DNA of 64,000 nucleotides, from assembly GCF_003323715.1 (NCBI RefSeq), contig NZ_QOIN01000046.1:248001-312000 (forward strand), written 5' to 3'. Position numbers and translations under genes: made by a program. Numbering within the stretch: position 1 is the stretch's first letter; the number at the start of each line of letters is the position of its first letter. This document shows, in pieces, positions 52,829-60,889 of the stretch. This DNA is from Streptomyces diacarni. GTDB lineage: Bacteria; Actinomycetota; Actinomycetes; Streptomycetales; Streptomycetaceae. The notes below the pieces were generated by a model. The model had not been told where the DNA came from. It worked only from the letters and a program-made list of their open reading frames with translations, and made no database searches.

Positions 52829-54539
52829 GCGCCCGCCGCGCCGCGCTCTCCTGCCGGGAGCCGCGCGAGGGCGCTTCCTGCCGGGAACGGTGAGACGAGG
52901 ACACGTACTGGCGGGAGCCGCGCTCGGCCCCCGACACCGCGGCGTGCGCGCGTTCCCTCTGGTGGCCGATGGTCCGCCAGGCAGGGGAGAGGGCGTCCCG
53001 GTAGTACCAATGGCTGAGCGCCGCCCGCAAGCGGCGCGGCCCGCCCGCCCCCTCGGGCGCTTCGAGAGGCCGCGGGAAACGCTGTGCCACCAGGCGGTAC
53101 CGCTCGCCCGGTGGGAGCTGCTCGTGGTCCGCGTCGAAGGTGCCCTCCACCGACTGCCGCACCCAACTGGTCTCCTCGCCGTGCGAGACCCGCTGCGCGT
53201 CCCGCTCCTGGAGCGAGAGGCACAGCCGCTTGGCCAGCAGATAGGCGGCCGGCGGGCCCAGCACCAACGCGACCCTGAACGCCCACGTCAGGGCGTTGAG
53301 GGAGACGGTGAAGGTGTCCGCGATGACGTCGTTGCCGCCGGCCAGCAGCAGGACGCCGTAGAAGGTGATCCCCGCGGCACCGAGCGCGGTGCGGACCGGT
53401 TGGTTCCGTGGACGGTCGCACACATGCGGCGTCCCGTCCTCGCCGGTGATCCACCGTTCGAAGAACGGATACGCGTACAGCAGGGCGAACATCAGCCCCG
53501 GCAGGACGACGGCGGGCACCAGCACGTTCCACATCAGGGTGTGCCCGAACAGCGTCGTCTCGAAGGGCGGCATCAGCCGCAGCGAGCCCTCCAGGAATCC
53601 GACGTACCAGTCGGGCTGGGCCGCCGTCGAGACCTTGCCCGGTTCGTAGGGGCCGTAATCCCACACCGGGTTGATCTGCCCCACCGCGGCCAGGACACCG
53701 ATCACCCCGGCCACCATGAAGAACAGCCCCGTCGAGCGCGCGGCGAACTGGGGCACCATCGCGTGCCCGACGACGTTCTTGTTGGTACGGCCCGGGCCGC
53801 TCCACTGGGTGTGCTGGAGGTAGACCACCAGGATCAGATGGGCGACGACCAGGGCGAGCAGCAGGCCGGGGAGCAACAGGATGTGCAGGGGGTACAGCCG
53901 TTCGATGATCTCGTGTCCTGGAAACTGCCCGCCGAAGACGAACAGCGCGAGATACGTCCCCACCACGGGGATCGACAGCATGACGCCCTCGGCGATCCGC
54001 AGCCCGGTGCCGGAGAGCAGGTCGTCGGGGAGGGAGTAGCCGGAGAAGCCCTCGGCGAGCGCGACGACGAACAGGGTCATCCCGATCAGCCAGTTGACGT
54101 CGCGCGGCTTGCGGAAGGCGCCCGTGAAGAAGATCCGGAGCATGTGCAGCCCGATGGCTCCCGCGAACAGGAGGGCCGCCCAGTGGTGGATCTGGCGGAT
54201 CAGCAGGCCGCCCCGCACCTCGAAACTGATCTCCAGCGTGGAGGCGTACGCCGTCGACATCAGCTGGCCGCGCAGCGGCTCGTACGGCCCGTGGTAGCGG
54301 ACCTGCGTCATCTCCGCGTCGAAGAAGAGGGTGAGGTACACGCCCGTCAGCAGCAGGACGACGAAGCTGTAGAGCGCCAACTCGCCCAGCAGAAACGACC
54401 AGTGTTCCGGGAAAGCCTTGCGCAACAGGGCTCTGCCGCCTGAGGCGGCGGGCAGCCTCTCGTCTGCGGCGTCGAAGCCTCGCTCAGCCGCCTTGCGCAG
54501 TGCGGCCCGCCGGGCGGCCCGGGCCCGGGAGTGTTCCAT
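52773..54539 (-). CDS. qcrB: Cytochrome b subunit of bc1 complex (QcrB) paralogue
   Basis: 588 residues; ATG after GGGAGGGCGACC. Nine or so helices; heme b ligands in RQIHHWAALLFAGAIGLHML near 115 and LYPLHILLLPGLLLALVVAH near 215. The Qo-site PEWY motif appears as QPDWYVGF near 305. Actinobacterial QcrB has a long extra C-terminus, seen here from about 420 as a charged, low-complexity tail. QcrA and QcrC are absent. Transcribed towards ctaF. Confidence 0.9.
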   Translation of the reverse strand: MEHSRARAARRAALRKAAERGFDAADERLPAASGGRALLRKAFPEHWSFLLGELALYSFVVLLLTGVYLTLFFDAEMTQVRYHGPYEPLRGQLMSTAYASTLEISFEVRGGLLIRQIHHWAALLFAGAIGLHMLRIFFTGAFRKPRDVNWLIGMTLFVVALAEGFSGYSLPDDLLSGTGLRIAEGVMLSIPVVGTYLALFVFGGQFPGHEIIERLYPLHILLLPGLLLALVVAHLILVVYLQHTQWSGPGRTNKNVVGHAMVPQFAARSTGLFFMVAGVIGVLAAVGQINPVWDYGPYEPGKVSTAAQPDWYVGFLEGSLRLMPPFETTLFGHTLMWNVLVPAVVLPGLMFALLYAYPFFERWITGEDGTPHVCDRPRNQPVRTALGAAGITFYGVLLLAGGNDVIADTFTVSLNALTWAFRVALVLGPPAAYLLAKRLCLSLQERDAQRVSHGEETSWVRQSVEGTFDADHEQLPPGERYRLVAQRFPRPLEAPEGAGGPRRLRAALSHWYYRDALSPAWRTIGHQRERAHAAVSGAERGSRQYVSSSHRSRQEAPSRGSRQESAARRALSGRSGRTGKRIRTPRRR

Positions 54540-54706
54540 GCGGTCGCCCTCCCTGTCCGCATTCCCCAGTGCCCGTGTGCCACGTTCCCAAACGAGTCAG
54601 GACGGCGGGTGACCCGAACGCCGGTCCACGGCCCCCGGAACAGCGGGCACCGTGCCGCCGGCCGGGGCCGTGCCCGCTGTCCTGGTGTCGTACCCGCCCG
54701 GGCCGG

Positions 54707-55123
54707 TCAGTCGGAGGAGAGGACCTCCACCAGCCGGCCCGTCTCCGGGTGCGGCAGGGAGCGGGCGACGTCGGCCACCGCGACCATGCCGACGAGCCGG
54801 TCGCCGTCGATCACCGGCAGGCGCCGCACCTGGTGCTGCGACATGGTCTCCAGCACCTCCTCGGCACTGTCGTCGGCGCCGATGGTCACGGCCTCCTGCT
54901 GGTTGAGGCTGCCGGCGGGGAAGGCGGCCGGATCCCGGCCAGGACCCAGCACCTTGACCACCAGATCGCGGTCGGTGACGACGCCTTTGAGCTTGTCGTC
55001 CTTCCCGCAGATGGGCAGCGCACCCACACCCAGCTCGGTCATCAGTGTGGCCGCGTCCGCCGCCGTCTGATCGCTGTGCACACAGTCGGCGCCCGGGCTC
55101 ATGATCTCGCGTGCGGTCGTCAT
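54707..55123 (-). CDS. CBS-domain pair protein
   Basis: 138 residues; ATG after AAGGAG. Two CBS motifs: TAREIMSPGADCVHSDQT with GALPICGKDDKLKGVVTDRD, and NQQEAVTIGADDSAEEVLE with VRRLPVIDGDRLVGMVAVAD. Stand-alone pairs bind adenine nucleotides and act as energy sensors or general stress proteins. Between the qcrB start (54539) and this gene's stop is 167 bp of gene-free sequence. Confidence 0.92.
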   Translation of the reverse strand: MTTAREIMSPGADCVHSDQTAADAATLMTELGVGALPICGKDDKLKGVVTDRDLVVKVLGPGRDPAAFPAGSLNQQEAVTIGADDSAEEVLETMSQHQVRRLPVIDGDRLVGMVAVADVARSLPHPETGRLVEVLSSD

Positions 55124-55275
55124 CTCTCGGCTCCTTACCGTCTCGCAGACTGCCAGGTGGGCCCCTGCCGGGTTGCCGACGCGGTGGACGCCGAAACGAG
55201 GTGCCCACCAGAGCTGACGGAGTGGTGCGGGCCCCGGACCGTTTGTGTCCGGGCAGGCGTGGCAACCGGAGCGGT

Positions 55276-56235
55276 ATGTCGTCTGATGCGCCCTCGTCCG
55301 AAACCGAGAGCTACGAGACTCTCGAACGCCCCCGCGCCGTCCGGGCCGCCGAGAGCGGACTGGCGAAGCTGCCGCTCGCCGGGCCTCTCGACCGGCTCGG
55401 CACGCTGCGCGCCCTCGACACGGCGGTCAGCCCGCTGCAGAACGCCGTGCAGAAACTTCCCCTCGGCGGCCTGCGCGACGTGCTGCACGGCCGGTGGCTC
55501 GGCCACCCCCTCCACCCGGCGCTCGTGCAGCTGCCCATCGGCGCCTGGATGTCCGCCGGGGTGCTGGACATGCTGCCCGGCACCCGGCGGGCCAGCCGGG
55601 TGCTGATCGGTACCGGCATCCTGGCCTCGATCCCGGCCGCGCTCAGCGGTTCCGTGGACTGGGCCGAGCTGCACAAGCCGCAGCTGCGCACGGGCCTCGT
55701 CCACGGCGCCGCCAACACCGTGGCGTTGGGCCTGTACGCGGCCTCGCTGGCCGCCCGCGCGCGCGGGCGGGAGTACCGGGGGCGGGTGCTCGGGTTCGCC
55801 GGGCTGACGGTCGCCGGGGCGGGTGCGATGGTCGGCGGCCACCTGGCCTACCGTCAGGCCGTGGGGCCGAACAAGGCCGAGCCGGTCCAGCACCTGGTCG
55901 GCAAGGGCTGGCACCCGGTGGGCAAGGCCGACAGCTTCCCGGTGGGGCAGGCCTCGAACGCCACGCTGGGCGAGGTGGCGCTGCTGGTCTACCGCGAACC
56001 GTCCGGCGAGACGCGGGTGCTGGCCGACAGGTGCAGCCACCAGTCCGGGCCGCTGTCCCAGGGGACGGTCGCCGACGGGTGCGTGACGTGTCCGTGGCAC
56101 GGCAGCACCTTCCGGCTGGTGGACGGCTGGAACGTCGGCGGCCCGGCGACCGCACCCCAGCCGTGCTTCGAGTCACGGGTGCGGGAGGGCTTCTTGGAGG
56201 TCCGCCTTCCGGACGCGGCGCCCGACGAGGACTGA
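55276..56235 (+). CDS. DUF2231 membrane domain fused to Rieske domain
   Basis: 319 residues from ATG at 55276 (weak CCGGAG). Residues 70-205 form a four-helix DUF2231 domain (GHPLHPALVQLPIGAWMSAG, then VDWAEL and LVHGAANTVALGLYA). Residues 215-310 hold a Rieske fold with both ligand motifs, CSHQSGPL and CPWHGSTF (two Cys, two His), binding a [2Fe-2S] cluster. This membrane-tethered Rieske lacks bc1-type features and is seen near actinobacterial hydrogenase and catalase genes. It might transfer electrons to quinone. The 55124-55275 gap is a divergent promoter region. Confidence 0.85.
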   Translation: MSSDAPSSETESYETLERPRAVRAAESGLAKLPLAGPLDRLGTLRALDTAVSPLQNAVQKLPLGGLRDVLHGRWLGHPLHPALVQLPIGAWMSAGVLDMLPGTRRASRVLIGTGILASIPAALSGSVDWAELHKPQLRTGLVHGAANTVALGLYAASLAARARGREYRGRVLGFAGLTVAGAGAMVGGHLAYRQAVGPNKAEPVQHLVGKGWHPVGKADSFPVGQASNATLGEVALLVYREPSGETRVLADRCSHQSGPLSQGTVADGCVTCPWHGSTFRLVDGWNVGGPATAPQPCFESRVREGFLEVRLPDAAPDED

Positions 56236-56257
56236 AGGCGCCCGACGAGGACTGAAG
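56218..56257 (+). repeat. 20-bp tandem duplication across a stop codon
   Basis: GCGCCCGACGAGGACTGAAG occurs twice in succession, at 56218-56237 and 56238-56257. The first copy contains the stop of the Rieske gene, the second repeats the same APDED-stop coding. It is perfect and looks recent. Confidence 0.85.
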
Positions 56258-56385
56258 GGGCCGCGCCCGCCCGCCCCGGGCCGTCGCCATGAGGCATCGG
56301 CGGTCACTTCGCGTACCTCCCGTTTGGGTAAAAGGCGCTCCGGTTACCCCTGCGGTGGCCCGTCCACTCGCTCCAGGAGGTCCCC

Positions 56386-58635
56386 ATGCCCGGCCCGACG
56401 CACGACGACCAGCACGACGGGGAGCCCTTCATCCCCGGACGCCCCGGGCCGAAGCCGCCCCCGCTGGAGGAGCCCACCGAGCCGCGCGAGCCGCTGCCGC
56501 CCAAGAAGGACCAGTCGGGCCCCGAGGTCTACACCGCCACCGGCGAGCACCTCGACGCCGACCCCACGGTGCGGGCGCAGAAGGGCAGCAGGCTCACCAA
56601 CGCGCAGGGCACCCGGCTCTACGACACCGACCACTCCCTCAAGGCGGGGGAGCGGGGACCCGTCCTGCTCCAGGACCACCACCTGCGGGAGAAGATCACC
56701 CACTTCGACCACGAGCGCATCCCCGAACGCGTCGTGCACGCGCGGGGCGCCGCGGCCCACGGTGTCTTCCGCGGTTACGGCACCGCCTCCCAGGTCTGCA
56801 AGGCGGCCTTTCTCGGCAAGGACGTCGAGACGCCCGTCTTCGTGCGCTTCTCCACGGTGCTGGGCAACCGGGGTTCGGCCGATACGGTGCGCGACACCCG
56901 GGGCTTCGCCACGAAGTTCTACACCTCCGAGGGTGTCTTCGACCTGGTCGGCAACAACATCCCGGTCTTCTTCATCCAGGACGCCATCAAGTTCCCCGAC
57001 GTGGTGCACGCCGCCAAACCGCACCCCGACCGGGAGATCCCGCAGGCGCAGAGCGCCCACGACACCTTCTGGGACTTCGTCTCGCTGCACACCGAGGCCA
57101 CCCACCACACCCTGTGGAACATGTCCGACCGGGGCATTCCGCGCTCCTTCCGGACGATGGAGGGTTTCGGCGTCCACACCTTCCGGCTGGTCGACGCGGA
57201 GGGCGGCACCACGCTGGTGAAGTTCCACTGGAAGCCCAAGCTCGGGGTGCACTCGATGGTGTGGGAGGAGGCCCAGATCACGGGGGGTATGGACCCCGAC
57301 TTCCACCGCCGGGACCTGGCCGACGCCATCGAGGCGGGCGCCTTTCCCGAGTGGGAGCTGGGCATCCAGACCTTCCCCGACACCCCCGAGCAGACCTTCC
57401 GGGGCATCGACCTGCTCGACCCGACCAAGATCGTGCCGGAGGAGTGGGCACCGGTGCAGCCGATCGGGCTGCTGGCCCTCACCGCCAACCCGTCGAACTT
57501 CTTCGCGGAGACCGAGCAGGTCGCCTTCCACCCGGGACACCTGGTGCCGGGCGTCGACATCACCGACGACCCGCTGCTGGCAGGGCGCCTCTTCTCCTAC
57601 ATCGACACCCAGATCACCCGGCTGGGCGGCCCCAACTTCGCGCAGATCCCCGTCAACAGGACGCACGCCCCCGTCAACGACATGCTGCGGGACGGTCTGC
57701 ACCAGAGCGGCGTGCACAGCGGGGTGGCGCCCTACCAGCCCAATTCCCTCGACGGCGGCTGCCCGTTCTTCGCGGGCGCCGGTGAGGGCGCGTACGTCGA
57801 GACGCCGGTCACCGTGGAGCGGGCCTCGAAGGTCCGAGAGTCCCCCGCCTCCTTCGCCGACCACACCAGCCACCCGCGGCGCTTCTACCTCAGCCTCAGC
57901 GCGGTGGAGCGCGAACACGTCATCGCCGCGTACACGTTCGAGCTGAGCAAGTGCTACGAGGACGCCATCAAGCAGCGCAACCTGCGCGTACTGGCCGACA
58001 TCGACCCTGGCCTGTGCGCCGGCGTCGCTGCCGGACTCGGCCTTCCCGCGCCCGAGCCCTCGGCGCCCCTCGCCGACGTCGAGCCCAGCCCGGCGCTCTC
58101 CCAGCTCGGCCACACCTGGCCGACGGACGGCCGGGTCCTCGGCATCATCGCCGACGAGAACAGCGATCTGGCGGCCCTGAGCAGCCTCCGCTCCACCGTG
58201 CTCGACAGCGGCATGGTGCCGCTCGTCATCGCTCCGCACGGCGGCGAACTGACCGGCAGCGGCGGCCCCGTCGTTGCCCAGCGGACCTTCGCCAACGCCC
58301 GCTCCGTCGAGTTCGACGCGGTGCTGATCGCCGGGGCGCCCGGCATGGGCGCCGACGCCTACGGCGCGCGGGACGTGAAGGCCGCGCAGAGCGCGGGCGG
58401 CGGCAACGTCGACCCCCGCGTGCTGCTGCTGGTCTCCGAGGCCTACCGGCACGCCAAGGCGCTCGGCGCCTGGGGCGGCGGCGCGGACGTGCTGGCCGCC
58501 GCCGGATGCCCGCAAAGCGGAGCGGGCATCGTGGTGGCCGACGACCCGCAGGCCGTGCTCGCGCAGGTCACCGAGTTGCTGGGAGCGCACCGCGTCTGGG
58601 ACCGCTTCCCGCCCGGCAACACGGTCAGCTCCTGA
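56386..58635 (+). CDS. katE: Large-subunit catalase (clade 2, HPII-like)
   Basis: 749 residues; ATG after a consensus AGGAGG. Distal His in RVVHARGAAAHGVF near 116, Asn in LVGNNIPVFFIQDAIKFPD near 190, and proximal heme Tyr in LFSYIDTQITRLG near 405, all canonical. Residues 590-749 form the flavodoxin-like class I glutamine amidotransferase (DJ-1/PfpI-like) domain typical of large catalases. It breaks H2O2 to water and O2. Its place in a respiratory/hydrogenase island suggests protection from peroxide formed by the dehydrogenase. Confidence 0.94.
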   Translation: MPGPTHDDQHDGEPFIPGRPGPKPPPLEEPTEPREPLPPKKDQSGPEVYTATGEHLDADPTVRAQKGSRLTNAQGTRLYDTDHSLKAGERGPVLLQDHHLREKITHFDHERIPERVVHARGAAAHGVFRGYGTASQVCKAAFLGKDVETPVFVRFSTVLGNRGSADTVRDTRGFATKFYTSEGVFDLVGNNIPVFFIQDAIKFPDVVHAAKPHPDREIPQAQSAHDTFWDFVSLHTEATHHTLWNMSDRGIPRSFRTMEGFGVHTFRLVDAEGGTTLVKFHWKPKLGVHSMVWEEAQITGGMDPDFHRRDLADAIEAGAFPEWELGIQTFPDTPEQTFRGIDLLDPTKIVPEEWAPVQPIGLLALTANPSNFFAETEQVAFHPGHLVPGVDITDDPLLAGRLFSYIDTQITRLGGPNFAQIPVNRTHAPVNDMLRDGLHQSGVHSGVAPYQPNSLDGGCPFFAGAGEGAYVETPVTVERASKVRESPASFADHTSHPRRFYLSLSAVEREHVIAAYTFELSKCYEDAIKQRNLRVLADIDPGLCAGVAAGLGLPAPEPSAPLADVEPSPALSQLGHTWPTDGRVLGIIADENSDLAALSSLRSTVLDSGMVPLVIAPHGGELTGSGGPVVAQRTFANARSVEFDAVLIAGAPGMGADAYGARDVKAAQSAGGGNVDPRVLLLVSEAYRHAKALGAWGGGADVLAAAGCPQSGAGIVVADDPQAVLAQVTELLGAHRVWDRFPPGNTVSS

Positions 58636-58651
58636 CCCTGTGCCCCTCCCG

Positions 58652-58682
58652 GGGGCGTCACCGGTCTGGCCGGTGACGCCCC
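58652..58682. terminator. Terminator after catalase
   Basis: Perfect 13-bp stem (GGGGCGTCACCGG and its complement), 5-nt loop, 17 bp after the stop. Confidence 0.8.
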
Positions 58683-58787
58683 TACGACGGTGACCCCACC
58701 GTCCACGACACGCGGCGGGCGGTGCCGATGCGGTCGTCGGCGCCGCCCGCCGCGTGCCGTCACCCCCGCCGTATCTGGAGGAACACC

Positions 58788-59705
58788 ATGAGCCCCGAGG
58801 CCACCGGCAACCAACCGACCGGCAACCAACCGACCGGCGGACACCCCGCCGACAAGCACCCCAAGCCGGAGTATCCGCAGCAGGATCAGCGGCATCCGGG
58901 CGACACGGAGGAGATGGAGCCCCGCCCCGACCACGGTGAGCGCACCTACCGTGGCAGCGGACGGCTGGCCGGGCGGTGCGCCCTGATCACCGGCGGCGAC
59001 TCCGGCATCGGGCGCGCCGTCGCCCTCGCGTTCGCCCGCGAAGGCGCCGACGTGGCCTTCAGCCACCTGCCCGAGGAGGAGAACGAGGCGCGGGAGACCG
59101 CACGGCTGGTGGAGGACGCGGGCCGCCGCGCGGTCGCCGTCGCCTGCGACATCCGCGAGGAGGCCGAGTGCCGCCGCCTCGTGCAGCGGGCGGCGGCCGA
59201 CCTCGGACGGATCGACGTGCTCGTCAACAACGCGGCCTTCCAGATGGCGCAGTCCGACGGCATCGACGGCATCTCCACCGAGCAGTTCGACCGGGTGATG
59301 CGCACCAACCTCTACGGGATGTTCTTCATCACGAAGCTGGCGCTCCCGCACATCCCGCAGGGCGGTTGCATCATCAACACCACCTCGGTCCAGGCCTACC
59401 AACCCAAGCCGCACCTGCTCGACTACGCGATGACCAAGGGCGCCATCGTCACCTTCACCCAGGGCCTGGCCCAGAACCTCGCCGAGCGCGGCATCCGCGT
59501 CAACGCCGTCGCGCCGGGGCCCGTGTGGACGCCGCTGATCCCCTCGACGCTCCCGGACACCAGCCAGTTCGGCGCCAAGAGCCTGCTCCAGCGGCCCGCC
59601 CAGCCGGCCGAGATGGCGCCTGGCTACGTCTACCTCGCCTCCGAGGACGCCACCTACGTCACCGCCGAGATCCTCAACGCCACCGGCGGCACCCCACTGC
59701 CTTGA
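58788..59705 (+). CDS. Short-chain dehydrogenase, general stress type
   Basis: 305 residues; ATG after GGAGG. The N-terminal NQPTGNQPTGG is encoded by a direct repeat (about 58808-58838). NADP site ALITGGDSGIGRAVALAF near 64, VNNAAFQMA near 148 and catalytic Ser/Tyr/Lys in NTTSVQAYQ and LLDYAMTKGAI near 215. A ca. 45-residue extension and DGISTEQFDRV fit the GSP39/YhdF-type stress dehydrogenases. The substrate is unknown. Convergent with the CDGSH gene at only 37 bp. Confidence 0.9.
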   Translation: MSPEATGNQPTGNQPTGGHPADKHPKPEYPQQDQRHPGDTEEMEPRPDHGERTYRGSGRLAGRCALITGGDSGIGRAVALAFAREGADVAFSHLPEEENEARETARLVEDAGRRAVAVACDIREEAECRRLVQRAAADLGRIDVLVNNAAFQMAQSDGIDGISTEQFDRVMRTNLYGMFFITKLALPHIPQGGCIINTTSVQAYQPKPHLLDYAMTKGAIVTFTQGLAQNLAERGIRVNAVAPGPVWTPLIPSTLPDTSQFGAKSLLQRPAQPAEMAPGYVYLASEDATYVTAEILNATGGTPLP

Positions 59706-59742
59706 GCAGGCGAGGACCGCTCCGTGCGCGGACCGGGCGGGC

Positions 59743-60078
59743 TCACTCGTGCGGTGAGCGACGCCGCCCAGCCGCGTCGCAGCCGGCGGAGGCGTCCGTG
59801 TCCGCGGGCGTCCTCTCCGCCCCTGGACGGGAGCGGCGGCGGTGGCTGGTGTCGCACCAGGGGTAGGCGCGGCTGCGGCGGCAGGTGCACAGCGCCACCA
59901 TGAACCGGTCGGACGTGACCGTGCGCCCGTCGTCGAGGGTCACCTCGAGCGGGCCCTCGACGAGGACGGGGCCGCCCTGTTCGAGGGTCACGCGTCGCAC
60001 GGGCCGCGCCTCACGGCTGTCGGGAGGCGGACCGCTCTTCCGGTTCGGGGCGTTCTCGTGCGGGGACGAGGTCGGCAC
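59743..60078 (-). CDS. CDGSH iron-sulfur domain protein
   Basis: 111 residues from GTG at 60078, or 85 from GTG at 60000 after TGAGG; the longer form overlaps the methyltransferase by 68 bp. CTCRRSRAYPWCDTSH matches the CDGSH pattern CxCx(2)(S/T)x(3)PxCDxxH, binding a [2Fe-2S] cluster through three Cys and one His. LVEGPLEVTLDDGRTV precedes it. Probably redox or cluster transfer. The tail (TDASAGCDAAGRRR) is disordered. Confidence 0.85.
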   Translation of the reverse strand: MPTSSPHENAPNRKSGPPPDSREARPVRRVTLEQGGPVLVEGPLEVTLDDGRTVTSDRFMVALCTCRRSRAYPWCDTSHRRRSRPGAERTPADTDASAGCDAAGRRRSPHE

Positions 60079-60712
60079 GGATGACCACCAGTTCCTCGTG
60101 TCGCTGTCCGGGGGAGATCAGTTCCTGCTGTTCCAGCCACCGCGCGCGGGCGCGCAGTACCGGGCCGAAGGGCTGGGTGCGGCGCGCGGTCACCGCCGCG
60201 TCGAGACCGGAGCCGCGCAGCATCTCCAGCGTCCGGTCGGGCCCGCACAGTTGCGAGTGGACCATGAGCAGGACGCCGTTGTCCGCGAGCAGCCGCGGTG
60301 CCGCCTCGCACAGGCGGTCCACGAACCTGCGCCCGTCGCGTCCCGCGTTCCAGGCGCGGGCACGTCGCCCGAAGCCCTGTCCTGACCCCGCGTACGGCAC
60401 GTACGGCGGGTTCGCCGTCACGAGGTCGAAGCTGCCGGTGGCGCGCTCCAGGAAGTCACCGCGGTGCGCGCGGACGGGCAGGCCCCGCAGCCGGGCGTTC
60501 CAGGCGGCGGCCAGGGCGGCGCGCGCCGAGATGTCCACGGCGTGCACCTCGCGGACGCCCAGGCGAGCGCCCGCGAGCGCGACCACGCCCGTGCCTGTGC
60601 ACACGTCCAGCATCCGCGCGCCCGGGGGGAAGGGCGCCCCCGCGAGGGCTTCGAGCAACAGTTCGGAATCGCCCTGCGGGGCGTACACCCCAGGCGGTCT
60701 CAGGAGCCACAC
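60011..60712 (-). CDS. HemK-like N5-glutamine or DNA/protein methyltransferase
   Basis: 233 residues; GTG start. SAM motif I MLDVCTGTGVVALAGARLG near 33, ACID-type VHAVDIS, and the diagnostic VTANPPYVPYAG near 98, typical of PrmC/HemK-like enzymes and small methyltransferases of this family. It is shorter than true PrmC (280) and lacks the N-terminal release-factor domain, so another substrate is likely. Transcribed with the CDGSH gene. Confidence 0.85.
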   Translation of the reverse strand: MWLLRPPGVYAPQGDSELLLEALAGAPFPPGARMLDVCTGTGVVALAGARLGVREVHAVDISARAALAAAWNARLRGLPVRAHRGDFLERATGSFDLVTANPPYVPYAGSGQGFGRRARAWNAGRDGRRFVDRLCEAAPRLLADNGVLLMVHSQLCGPDRTLEMLRGSGLDAAVTARRTQPFGPVLRARARWLEQQELISPGQRHEELVVIRADLVPARERPEPEERSASRQP

Positions 60713-60889
60713 GCATCACGAAGTACCAGGAAGAATCCTCTTCAAACGTCGGCCGCCCCCGATGAACTCGCCCGACTCCGTCGCGCGCCACACCCGCGCC
60801 AGCAGAGCGCGCAAATCTGAAAAAACGGTGCAAATATGGACGCCGGTGTGCGCGCACGCGCACCGATGCGGCGACCGGGAGGCACGGCA
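60713..60889. promoter_or_regulatory. Divergent control region before the hydrogenase genes
   Basis: The stretch around 60805-60840 is unusually AT-rich (CTGAAAAAACGG) and has GCAAAT twice (60811-60816 and 60830-60835, 19 bp apart). It probably contains the promoters of the hydrogenase operon and of the opposite methyltransferase. No named site recognised. Confidence 0.4.
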
